A DNA stretch of 64,000 bases from an uncultured Flavobacteriaceae bacterium (GTDB lineage Bacteria; Bacteroidota; Bacteroidia; Flavobacteriales; Flavobacteriaceae): positions 620,001 to 684,000 of the forward strand of contig CANLXN010000001.1 in assembly GCA_947495135.1 (NCBI GenBank). The letters are read 5' to 3'. Position numbers and translations under genes: made by a program. How positions within the stretch are numbered: position 1 is the stretch's first letter; every line of letters begins with the position of its first letter. The notes under the pieces are model-generated. The model was given only the letters and a program-made list of their open reading frames with translations. It did no database searches and was not told the origin of the DNA. Shown here one piece after another: positions 45,157 through 52,380 of the stretch.

Positions 45157-45897
45157 TTAATTGCCTTCTTCTATTTGAAAAAGAATGGGTAAAGCGTACA
45201 GCACACCCACTGGTTTCCCTCGCTGTTTTCCAGGTATCATTTTAGGAAGTGATCTTACCACTTCTACAGCTTCTTGCTCCAATCGCTTATGAGGTGCACG
45301 TGCTCTTACATTTACAACATTTCCATGTTTATCTATCTTAAATTGTACGCTTATTCGCTGTCTGCCTTCTAAGCCCAATTCGTTTGCTAATTCGGTGTCA
45401 AATTTTTGTTGAATAAATTTCATCACATTGTCTGCCATACACGATTTTCTCGCATCGTTATTTGGCATGTCCTCACATCCCGGATATATAGGAACATCCT
45501 CAATAACTGCAAATGGTACATCGGCAATTTCTTCCTCTTCTTCTACCTCTTCTACATCCGAAATCTCCATTGCATCTGCAATAGCATAATCTTGATCCGT
45601 TTCGGTAGATTCAATAATCGTTTCTTCAATTTCTGCATCGTCTTCAATGATTTCTATTACAAGCTGGCTGTTCGCTGGCGGTGGCGGTGGGGGTGGAGGA
45701 GTGGCCAATTGTGTAATGGGAATGTCATGTTCAATATCATTACCGACAGATATTTCTTCTCTATCCGCAGTCACTTTATCATACGATTTCGATTCGATGG
45801 CCAAATACGATAGGCCCAGCATAATGGCTAATCCTGTTAGAAAGAAGATATTACTCCATTGCCTTAGATCTACTTTTGGGTTTTTCTTTACTTCCAT
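45157..45897 (-). CDS. TonB family energy transducer
   Basis: The product has 246 residues. After a cytoplasmic tail, one membrane helix lies at about 16-35 (NIFFLTGLAIMLGLSYLAIE). An eight-proline run is followed by a very acidic periplasmic spacer (EIIEDDAEIEETIIE) and a TonB C-terminal domain at about 165-243 (RISVQFKIDKHGNVVNVRARAPH, VRSLPKMIPGKQRGKPV, PILFQIEE). The IYPGCEDM element is common in Bacteroidota TonB proteins. It passes proton-motive energy to outer-membrane receptors, possibly including the one at 33689. Confidence 0.92.
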   Translation of the reverse strand: MEVKKNPKVDLRQWSNIFFLTGLAIMLGLSYLAIESKSYDKVTADREEISVGNDIEHDIPITQLATPPPPPPPPANSQLVIEIIEDDAEIEETIIESTETDQDYAIADAMEISDVEEVEEEEEIADVPFAVIEDVPIYPGCEDMPNNDARKSCMADNVMKFIQQKFDTELANELGLEGRQRISVQFKIDKHGNVVNVRARAPHKRLEQEAVEVVRSLPKMIPGKQRGKPVGVLYALPILFQIEEGN

Positions 45898-46199
45898 AAA
45901 TAAAATGTTTAACTGTTGTTAATGATTTTCATATCGATTGTACGTTCTTCTGAAATTTTCACATATTGAGCAATTGCCATTTTGAGACAGTTGCTTCTCA
46001 AAACTTTCAGCGACATAGAACCTTCTAATTATTCATAAAATGTACAAATGGTTTACCTGAAAAAACATGATAAATGTCATCATTACAAGAGTTTAGCTGA
46101 GCAAGCGGCACATGACAAATAGCCTAGTGGCTGTGTGGCACATTGTATAAGCATAAAAAGAGAATCGTGGGTTATTCAGAAACGAAGCTTGTTGAAACT
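45898..46199. other. Intergenic stretch upstream of tonB, possible non-coding RNA
   Basis: No credible ORF is present. The end nearest tonB should hold its promoter, but no exact TAnnTTTG box was found on the minus strand. At 46107-46143 two direct GGCACAT copies, 30 bp apart, flank a small hairpin (AGCC-TAGT-GGCT at 46121-46132). The stretch runs straight into a terminator at 46200, so a plus-strand transcript ending there is possible. Confidence 0.3.
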
Positions 46200-46235
46200 A
46201 AAAAAGCCCGCTAAATAACGTAGCAGGCTTTTTTT
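46200..46235. terminator. Bidirectional-type terminator without an assigned gene
   Basis: AAAAAGCC (46201-46208) pairs with GGCTTTTT (46226-46233), with an inner GCTA/TAGC pairing after one mismatch. A- and T-runs flank it on both sides. On the minus strand it could end the transcript of the Fur remnant region; on the plus strand no gene precedes it. The region 46236-46422 holds nothing else recognised. Confidence 0.7.
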
Positions 46236-46422
46236 AATAGTTAATTAGCTTGCATGGAGGAGTAGCCATATACATTTCAGAATGTTCGAAGTAGTTTAGA
46301 TTAATAGAATAACAAAATGAGATATAGTGATAATTGGGACCTACCCTTTATGTTTCTTAAACAAAAAGTGGTTTCGATATAGTTTTGGTATGATACATTT
46401 CTTTATTTAAATGCTCATAGAT

Positions 46423-46638
46423 TTAGGAGGACTTATTCTGGACAGTATAGAAATATAATGGATCCGCGTCAATTTCCAGTCCAAACACTTCTTCAATAGC
46501 TTTCTTTATGTCTTGAATTCGTGGGTCGGAAAACTCTAAAACTTCACCGGTATCTGTCGTAATAATATGATCAAGTTTGCCATATAAGAGACTTTTCATA
46601 ATGTGTACTGTTATCCCCAAACTGATGTTTATGAACAA
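46423..46638 (-). pseudogene. Remnant of a Fur-family regulator (C-terminal domain only)
   Basis: About 70 codons remain. The segment KLDHIITTDTGEVLEFSDPR and the following IQDIKKAIEEVFGLEI resemble the Fur dimerisation domain (HDHxICxxxGxVxEFxDxxI). The end reads DADPLYFYT where HHSLYFYG is usual, so metal-binding histidines are missing. The N-terminal winged-helix DNA-binding domain is absent: only 74 bp separate this fragment from the response regulator gene. The apparent start is TTG, and a short frame upstream (ATG at 46688) stops after 15 codons. It is most likely a decaying gene rather than a functional mini-protein. Confidence 0.7.
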
Positions 46639-46712
46639 GTCTAGATCACTTCCAACACGGTAATGTCTAACTCATAATTTGACTTCATACTATAAACTAA
46701 CACCTTAAATTC

Positions 46713-47405
46713 TTAGAACTGCGCTTTAAATTTCGCTTTGACAACTTCTCTATAACTGCGGCCAATCGGAATTTGTTGGTCGTTTAAATGAACAAACCCG
46801 TATTCTATTGCACTCACTTTTTGAGTATTTATTATATAAGACTTATGCGTTTGAATAAAATTATAGGATTTTAAATATTCTTTTAAACGGGAAAGGGAAT
46901 GCAAGGTAATAAGCTGTCCTTGAACAGTATGCCACACGACATATTCTCTTAAACCTTTGATGTAGAGGATGTCGTCAATATTCAAATGGTGTATTTTTTT
47001 TCCTTCTTTTACTAAAATCTTTCTATCAAGAGACGATTCGACCACTAGTTTGTTCGTCTCTGAATTCACTTTTTCTATAGCCAAAGAAAAACGTTCAAAA
47101 TCAAAGGGTTTCAATAAATAATCGGTGGCATTTAGGTTAAACGCTTCTACGGCATATGATGCATATGCTGTTGTAAAAATAACTTTACAGTTATTCGGTA
47201 ATTTGCCAGCTAGGGTAATTCCGTCAATATTTGGTAAGCCGATGTCTAATAACAAAAGTTCATAATCTATAATTCTGTTTTGAGTAAGAAAATCTTCTCC
47301 ACTTATAAACGATGCAACTAAATGAAGATCTTGATGATCTTTGACATAAAGCTCAAGCTTTTCACGCGCAAGACGTTCGTCTTCAACAATGACACACTTA
47401 ATCAT
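46713..47405 (-). CDS. LytTR-family response regulator
   Basis: The product has 230 residues. A receiver domain (IVEDERLAREKLELYV; phosphoacceptor Asp in LLLLDIGLPNIDG, about residue 54; Lys in YLLKPF) is followed by a LytTR DNA-binding domain (KKIHHLNIDDILYIKGLREYV, FIQTHKSYIIN, IPIGRSYREVV). It overlaps the sensor kinase gene by 8 bp, so the two are a co-translated two-component system. The divergent serine-hydrolase gene is a possible target. Confidence 0.93.
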   Translation of the reverse strand: MIKCVIVEDERLAREKLELYVKDHQDLHLVASFISGEDFLTQNRIIDYELLLLDIGLPNIDGITLAGKLPNNCKVIFTTAYASYAVEAFNLNATDYLLKPFDFERFSLAIEKVNSETNKLVVESSLDRKILVKEGKKIHHLNIDDILYIKGLREYVVWHTVQGQLITLHSLSRLKEYLKSYNFIQTHKSYIINTQKVSAIEYGFVHLNDQQIPIGRSYREVVKAKFKAQF

Positions 47406-48465
47406 TCGATTTTAGATTTAGACATAAAGTAGTTTTGGCTTTTGAATTCGATTTTTCAAACTCAAAGATATAGGTGTTTGGGTAGTACAATTCTAAACGC
47501 CTTTTTAAACTTTCTACACCAAACCCATTTTTCTCGCTATCAAATTTTTGTTTTGAGGTAGAATTATTCATTTCTACCATTAAAAAGCCTTGCGTTTCTT
47601 TTATCATCATATTGAATTCAAATGTTCTTTCTACGCCCATTCCACTATGCTTAATACCATTTTCCAAAATACCGAATATGAGCAAAGGGGGGAGTTGCAG
47701 TTTATCGTTCTCAATACTGATGGTTAAATTATCACTAACATCTTTCGAGCCAATTCTAAAATCAGCTAACGCAACATATTTTTTTATCAATTCAATTTCC
47801 TCACCTAGACAGATGAATTCCTTACCCGTTTCATAAACCATAAATCGCAAAAGGTCACTTAGTTTTATAACATAATCTGCGGCTTCTCCTTTATTTTGCA
47901 GAATTAGCGAATGAACATTGTTTAGCGAATTGAATAAAAAGTGGGGACTAATTTGTGATTGTAAGTATCTGATTTTGTTTTGTGCATTCTCTAATCTTAA
48001 GTTAGCCGTTTCTTGTTCATCTTTCCGTTTTTGTCCGATTGCCAAAAAGATGGTGCTACATAAAAAACCTAAGGTGTATGGTGCCGCTCCGCTTAAAATA
48101 GTCCAAAAAGAAGTGGGAAGTGAATAGATATCAAAATCGATTTGCTTTTTTGGTCTATCGGGAAACAGTAATTCCAACCATTCCACTATAAAAATATTAC
48201 TCAAATAATAAATAAAATACGTCAATATTGAACCAAAAAGTGCGTATTGCCAAAATCGTTTTACCGCAAAGTATTTAGGAAAAAGCCAGAACCAATTTAT
48301 ATAAACGATAACGATAAGAGGCAATAAAATTGAAATGTTTTTCAGAAGATAGTCATGTAGTCGTAATCCTTTACTTGCAAGTAGTGACATCGTAAACCAT
48401 ACCAACAGCCATGTAAGTATATGAAATACTATATTCCTATTACTTTTTTTTAAATCCCCTTTCAT
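47398..48465 (-). CDS. LytS/AlgZ-type sensor histidine kinase
   Basis: The product has 355 residues. Four hydrophobic segments occupy residues about 10-145, with no recognisable ligand domain. The His_kinase (PF06580-type) motif QISPHFLFNSLNNVHSLI places the phosphoacceptor at His175. A divergent ATPase domain with the N box PPLLIFGILENGIKH follows. It is the partner of the LytTR regulator just downstream. The start faces a divergent promoter region of 64 to 127 bp. Confidence 0.92.
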   Translation of the reverse strand: MKGDLKKSNRNIVFHILTWLLVWFTMSLLASKGLRLHDYLLKNISILLPLIVIVYINWFWLFPKYFAVKRFWQYALFGSILTYFIYYLSNIFIVEWLELLFPDRPKKQIDFDIYSLPTSFWTILSGAAPYTLGFLCSTIFLAIGQKRKDEQETANLRLENAQNKIRYLQSQISPHFLFNSLNNVHSLILQNKGEAADYVIKLSDLLRFMVYETGKEFICLGEEIELIKKYVALADFRIGSKDVSDNLTISIENDKLQLPPLLIFGILENGIKHSGMGVERTFEFNMMIKETQGFLMVEMNNSTSKQKFDSEKNGFGVESLKRRLELYYPNTYIFEFEKSNSKAKTTLCLNLKSND

Positions 48466-48494
48466 ACTTGCAAAATACTATAATGTGAACTAGG

Positions 48495-48545
48495 GCTGTT
48501 GTTATTGATTTAAAAAAAAAGGTCGTTGGTTGAATAAATATTCAA
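48495..48545. promoter_or_regulatory. Divergent control region with palindrome and GTTG repeats
   Basis: A perfect 16-nt palindrome, TTGAATA-AA-TATTCAA, lies at 48530-48545. Just left of it are two similar decamers, GCTGTTGTTA (48495) and GTCGTTGGTT (48522), 27 nt apart. LytTR proteins bind paired direct repeats about two helical turns apart, so these may be operators. The repeats are seen in the sequence; the function is inferred. Confidence 0.35.
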
Positions 48546-48592
48546 TTTTAAAAGTGCGCAAGTATTTTAGGGGAGTAATATACGTGCTACAC

Positions 48593-50296
48593 ATGATGAA
48601 AAAAACAATTGTATTTAAAATAGCGGTAACATTGTTGTTGTTTGTTTACCCTGAATTGAGAGGACAACTATCCGGAGAAGTCGAAAAAAGTTTAGATAGC
48701 ATATTTAGTTTTTATAACGGTAAACCTGGATGCGCCATAGCAGTTGTAAAAAATGGAAAAACTTTGTTTCAAAAGGGCTATGGCTTGGCTAATTTGGAAT
48801 ATGGTATTCCTGTAACCACAGAAACAGTTTTTGAAGCCAACGCTATGGCGAAGCAAATTACGGCCGCTTGTATTTTTATGTTGGAAGGGGAAGGCAAATT
48901 AAATCTTAATTCGTCTTTACAGAAATTCTTTCCAAAATTCCCTGAATACAAAGAAGGTGGTCTTACAGTCAAGAACCTCTTGTATCAAACAAGTGGTATT
49001 CGAGATTATTTAGCCATTCTATATTCACAAAACAGGTACTATGGTGATAAATTAGACAATGAAGATGTGGTAGGACTAATAATGAACCAGGAAAATTTGA
49101 ACTATAAATCTGGCAGTGAGTACGCTTATAGCAATTCTAATTATGTTTTATTGGCGAACATTATAGAAAAAGTAAGTGGTCAAAACTTAAAGGATTATGC
49201 CGCCGAAAAACTATTTATTCCTCTAGGCATGACAAATACCCTTTTCCTCGAATCTCCAAATAAAATAATAAAAAATAGGGCAATAGGTTATCAACAAGAG
49301 GGAAATCATTTTGTTGTTAATCACTTTTTTAATTCGTGCGTTATTGGGCCTGGCGGACTTCAAAGCAATTTAGAAGATTTAATCAAATGGAGTAATAACC
49401 TTGCCACAGGTGCTGTAGGAGGAAAGGAATTGATTACCAAATTAATTACACCAGGAATGTTAAACTCTGGTGATCCGATTACTTACGCGGGCGGATTGTA
49501 TAATCAGAATCATTATGACATTGAAGGTTTATCCACTATTAGACATGGAGGTGTGTGGGCTGGCTTCCGTTCGTTATATTATAAATTCCTTAATCAAGAT
49601 GTGGCTTTTATCATTCTGAGCAACAATGCAGATACTAATGTTTGGGTCTTATTAGACGAACTTACGCCACTTTTTGTTGCGGATGAAATAGCCGAAGCGC
49701 AGGCAGAAAAATCCGTCAACAGTAACACACCATTACAGACTGTAACACTTAGCACCAAAGAAAAACAAAAGTTTTGTGGGACTTTCCATAACATAGTAAA
49801 TGGTGAGCTAAGAAGCATAGCTTTAAAAAACGATAGCCTTTTCTTTAAACGTTCTCTTGATATGCCTCCATTACATTTAGTTCCCGTTAGCAAGACGGAG
49901 CTTGTATTTGAGATAGCACCGGAATATAAATTTTCTTTTGGTTCGCCAAACTTTAAAAATATGACGATAACTTTTAATGCGGAAGACCCTACAAGATTCT
50001 CCAAATATAACAGCTATTCACATTCTAGTAAAGAATTGAAGGAATATGAGAATGAATACTACAATAAAGACTGTGATGTCGTTTACCGTATCGTACAAAG
50101 TGATACCGGACTGAAGATTTTGGTAGGGGATAAGGAACTAGTTTCATTAACTTCTATGGCGCGCGATATTTTCAGGGAAGAACACTTTGGTTACATCCAA
50201 TTTTTAAGGGACACTACCGGAAATATAAACGGGTTTTTTAGGCAGGACAATACGTTTACAAATTTGAAATTTAGTAGAATTAAAACTTCTAATTAA
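48593..50296 (+). CDS. Serine-hydrolase (class C beta-lactamase-like) homologue lacking the catalytic Ser
   Basis: The product has 567 residues from the ATG at 48593; an ATG three bases later is equally good, and both precede a signal peptide (TIVFKIAVTLLLFVYPELRGQ). An in-frame TTG at 48530 lies inside a palindrome and is rejected. The fold is that of penicillin-binding-protein/beta-lactamase class C enzymes. Where SxxK is expected the sequence is A-M-A-K (residues about 84-87, context FEANAMAKQITA), so the nucleophile is Ala. The YSN motif (about 179-181) and IRHGG (about 318) remain. C-terminal residues 400-567 form an extra domain. It is probably a secreted binding protein or an inactivated enzyme. 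Confidence 0.85.
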   Translation: MMKKTIVFKIAVTLLLFVYPELRGQLSGEVEKSLDSIFSFYNGKPGCAIAVVKNGKTLFQKGYGLANLEYGIPVTTETVFEANAMAKQITAACIFMLEGEGKLNLNSSLQKFFPKFPEYKEGGLTVKNLLYQTSGIRDYLAILYSQNRYYGDKLDNEDVVGLIMNQENLNYKSGSEYAYSNSNYVLLANIIEKVSGQNLKDYAAEKLFIPLGMTNTLFLESPNKIIKNRAIGYQQEGNHFVVNHFFNSCVIGPGGLQSNLEDLIKWSNNLATGAVGGKELITKLITPGMLNSGDPITYAGGLYNQNHYDIEGLSTIRHGGVWAGFRSLYYKFLNQDVAFIILSNNADTNVWVLLDELTPLFVADEIAEAQAEKSVNSNTPLQTVTLSTKEKQKFCGTFHNIVNGELRSIALKNDSLFFKRSLDMPPLHLVPVSKTELVFEIAPEYKFSFGSPNFKNMTITFNAEDPTRFSKYNSYSHSSKELKEYENEYYNKDCDVVYRIVQSDTGLKILVGDKELVSLTSMARDIFREEHFGYIQFLRDTTGNINGFFRQDNTFTNLKFSRIKTSN

Positions 50297-50300
50297 AAAA

Positions 50301-50320
50301 ATGTCATGTCATGTCATGCC
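50301..50320 (+). repeat. ATGTC pentanucleotide tandem repeat at a gene start
   Basis: Three ATGTC units and a fourth variant ATGCC lie in a row, supplying four ATG codons in three different frames. They begin the frameshifted lipoprotein gene below. Gain or loss of one unit would change the frame. Confidence 0.75.
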
Positions 50321-50782
50321 AGCAAATAGGTTGAAACTTCTGATACTATGGCTCAGTATGCTTTTAACCAATACGTCTTGTAAACAATATTCGAACAATG
50401 CCTAACGCAAGTATTCAATAAAACCGATAAAAAAGGGGTAACACTCCTTGGCTCAAAAAAGAATATTATTGGTACCATCCGAAAAGGAGCGGATAGTAAA
50501 GTCGGTTGGTATTCTGAGGTTAAAACCCATATAATAGAACATTTAAGCAGTCCTATTTGGATGGCCGTGTTGAATGACAAAGAAGTTATTGCTCATTTAG
50601 ATCTCCAAGTATTTGTTAATATTGATTGGAATAAACTATTGGTAGCCTATGAAAATGAAAATATGCTAGATATTCAGTGGCGGGTAGTTTTGACTACCTC
50701 TGAAAGTTTCTATGCTTTTTGGTATAACAAAAAAGCTAATTCCGTGGTGCGAAGAGTTCCACAAAATCATGAGACGACTTGA
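50301..50782 (+). pseudogene. Frameshifted small lipoprotein gene
   Basis: The first frame reads a lipoprotein signal from ATG 50301 or 50316 (MPANRLKLLILWLSML, then LTNTSCKQ) and stops at 50405. A second frame, displaced by one base, is open from 50384 to 50782 and begins without any start codon near its left end (FEQCLTQVFNKTDKKGV, KNIIGTIRKGADSK, then WMAVLNDKEV, RRVPQNHETT). Joining the two gives one protein of about 160 residues. The overlap of the open stretches (50384-50404) suggests a single-base deletion or a two-base insertion there. No slippery heptamer was seen. The mature part was not recognised. Confidence 0.6.
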
Positions 50783-50839
50783 TTCGCTAGGTATTGATTG
50801 GTTTTTGAAGATCAGAATTCTTAAAATTGTTAACTGAAA

Positions 50840-51358
50840 ATGACTATAAAAGTAACATGTTTATTAATGGTAATTCTGCTTACCAGCCTATTCTCATGTA
50901 AAGGAAAAGAAAGAGTAGAATCCGACACTATTAAAAATGTTGTAGGCGAAATATTTCATGACAAGGAAACCGACGGAGATTTTGAAATTTGCGGTATTCA
51001 AGAGCATATAATACAATACTATGCTTTCAATGAAAAAGTTTTCAAAGGGGAAAAATCTGCGCTGATTCGATATTTTAAAAAACGGTATAGGATTATACCT
51101 GAGGCAAATCAATCTGGCTTAATAAGAATACGATTCATAGTAAACTGTAGGGGTGAAGCTGGTAGATTTAGATTGCTTGCTATGAATTCTGACTATCAGA
51201 AGGTAGCATATGCAGATGATATAACGGACCAGCTATTGAGTCTAATCAAAAATTTCAAAGGTTGGAAGCCAATGCAGGCAGGCGCAAAAATGAGAGACTA
51301 CTACCAATACCTGATTTTCAAAATAGCGAATGGAGAATTAATAGAAATTATGCCCTGA
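50840..51358 (+). CDS. Small lipoprotein, TonB-C-like fold possible
   Basis: The product has 172 residues. The lipoprotein signal ends LTSLFSC (Cys about residue 20). The C-terminal half (LIRIRFIVNCRGEAGRFRLLA, LLSLIKNFKGWKPMQAGAKMRDYYQYLIFKI) resembles the strand-helix-strand pattern of TonB C-terminal-like domains used by small Bacteroidota lipoproteins. The stop overlaps the start of the TPR gene (TGATG), so the pair is co-translated. Function is unknown. Confidence 0.75.
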   Translation: MTIKVTCLLMVILLTSLFSCKGKERVESDTIKNVVGEIFHDKETDGDFEICGIQEHIIQYYAFNEKVFKGEKSALIRYFKKRYRIIPEANQSGLIRIRFIVNCRGEAGRFRLLAMNSDYQKVAYADDITDQLLSLIKNFKGWKPMQAGAKMRDYYQYLIFKIANGELIEIMP

Positions 51359-52194
51359 TGAAAGATATACCCAAAATCTTCTTATTTTTTTTCACCATTA
51401 TTTGGTCCGCGACGGCTCAAAAAAATTGCAATGTTTTTAAATGGAATGGTGACGATTGTAAATATAAAGCTTGTGTTTTTTTGCAAGAGGCACCACGTTA
51501 TTTTCAATTACGAAGAGAGTTCCATGAGGTTCATGATAAGGCCATAGAAATATGTCCAGATTACAGTGAGCCCTATCGCGCTAAATCTGTTGCTTATTTG
51601 AAAACGGGAGATTTCATTAGGTGGAAGAAACTAATGGATAAGGCAGTTGATTTGAATCCAGTAGAACATCTCGGGTATCGAGGATGGGGCCATTTTCAAT
51701 TTTTTAGAGACTATGAAAGTGCCATATCAGATATCGAGAAGCTTGACAGCCTTACAGATCAAAATATCGGCTATTCGCAGAATGGCATGTATCATCTTCA
51801 TATTGCTAGAGCATTATGTTACAAAATGATAGGAAACAAGAAAAAGGCAATTTCTATTATTGAAGACCAAATTAAAGCTAACGATGATAAAGTCGGTTTG
51901 TATGACCATCTACATTTAGGAGTATTATATCTAGAAATAGAACAATTTGAAAAAGCAGAGAAGGCATTTTTTTCTCAATTGGAAGAATACGACTGTGCTG
52001 AAAACAGGTATTATCTGTCTTTGGTTTATAAAGCTACGAAGCAAGAAGATAAGTATTTAGAAAATATTAGTTTAGCTAGGTCTCTTTATAAAAAAAATCG
52101 AATAATGACCGACCCTTACACCCATCAGATAGATAAAATTTATAAAAGTGACGTAGCGAAAGAGTACCAAAACAGTCTAGTTAGAAAGTACTAG
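51358..52194 (+). CDS. Secreted TPR-repeat protein
   Basis: The product has 278 residues from the ATG at 51358, which gives a signal peptide (IPKIFLFFFTIIWSATAQ). An in-frame ATG at 51262 lies within the upstream gene and is not used. TPR-like helices follow (YSEPYRAKSVAYLKTGDFIRW, LHIARALCYKMIGNKKKAISI, HLHLGVLYLEIEQFEKAEKAF). It probably works in the periplasm with the lipoprotein encoded just before it. The partner process is not known. Confidence 0.8.
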   Translation: MKDIPKIFLFFFTIIWSATAQKNCNVFKWNGDDCKYKACVFLQEAPRYFQLRREFHEVHDKAIEICPDYSEPYRAKSVAYLKTGDFIRWKKLMDKAVDLNPVEHLGYRGWGHFQFFRDYESAISDIEKLDSLTDQNIGYSQNGMYHLHIARALCYKMIGNKKKAISIIEDQIKANDDKVGLYDHLHLGVLYLEIEQFEKAEKAFFSQLEEYDCAENRYYLSLVYKATKQEDKYLENISLARSLYKKNRIMTDPYTHQIDKIYKSDVAKEYQNSLVRKY

Positions 52195-52380
52195 TTTAAC
52201 TGGCTTGTGTGAAAACAATAATATCAATTAGAGAAACGGAAAAACTAAAGACAATACGGCTACATGCACATTCACAGGATATACCGAAAAGTTATCCAAA
52301 GAAATACTATAATAGACACAGTGGAATTTTATGAGTCCTCTTACAATTGCATTCGCATCGACATCAATGAAAAAACAAAA

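Noticed and set aside
45406-45922. Plus-strand open frames opposite tonB, one with a Gly run
   Set aside because: They are the complement of the poly-proline and acidic codons of tonB, which has clear domain structure.
46100-46160. A tRNA-like or tmRNA-like RNA before the terminator at 46200
   Set aside because: No acceptor stem, T-loop GTTCRA sequence or CCA end could be found; only a small hairpin and a short direct repeat are present.
50381-50410. Programmed -1 frameshift site in the broken lipoprotein gene
   Set aside because: No X-XXY-YYZ slippery heptamer in the right frame and no downstream stem were seen, so a mutation is simpler.
50353-50580. A 75-codon minus-strand open frame
   Set aside because: It is antisense to the frameshifted lipoprotein gene and has no signal or motif.
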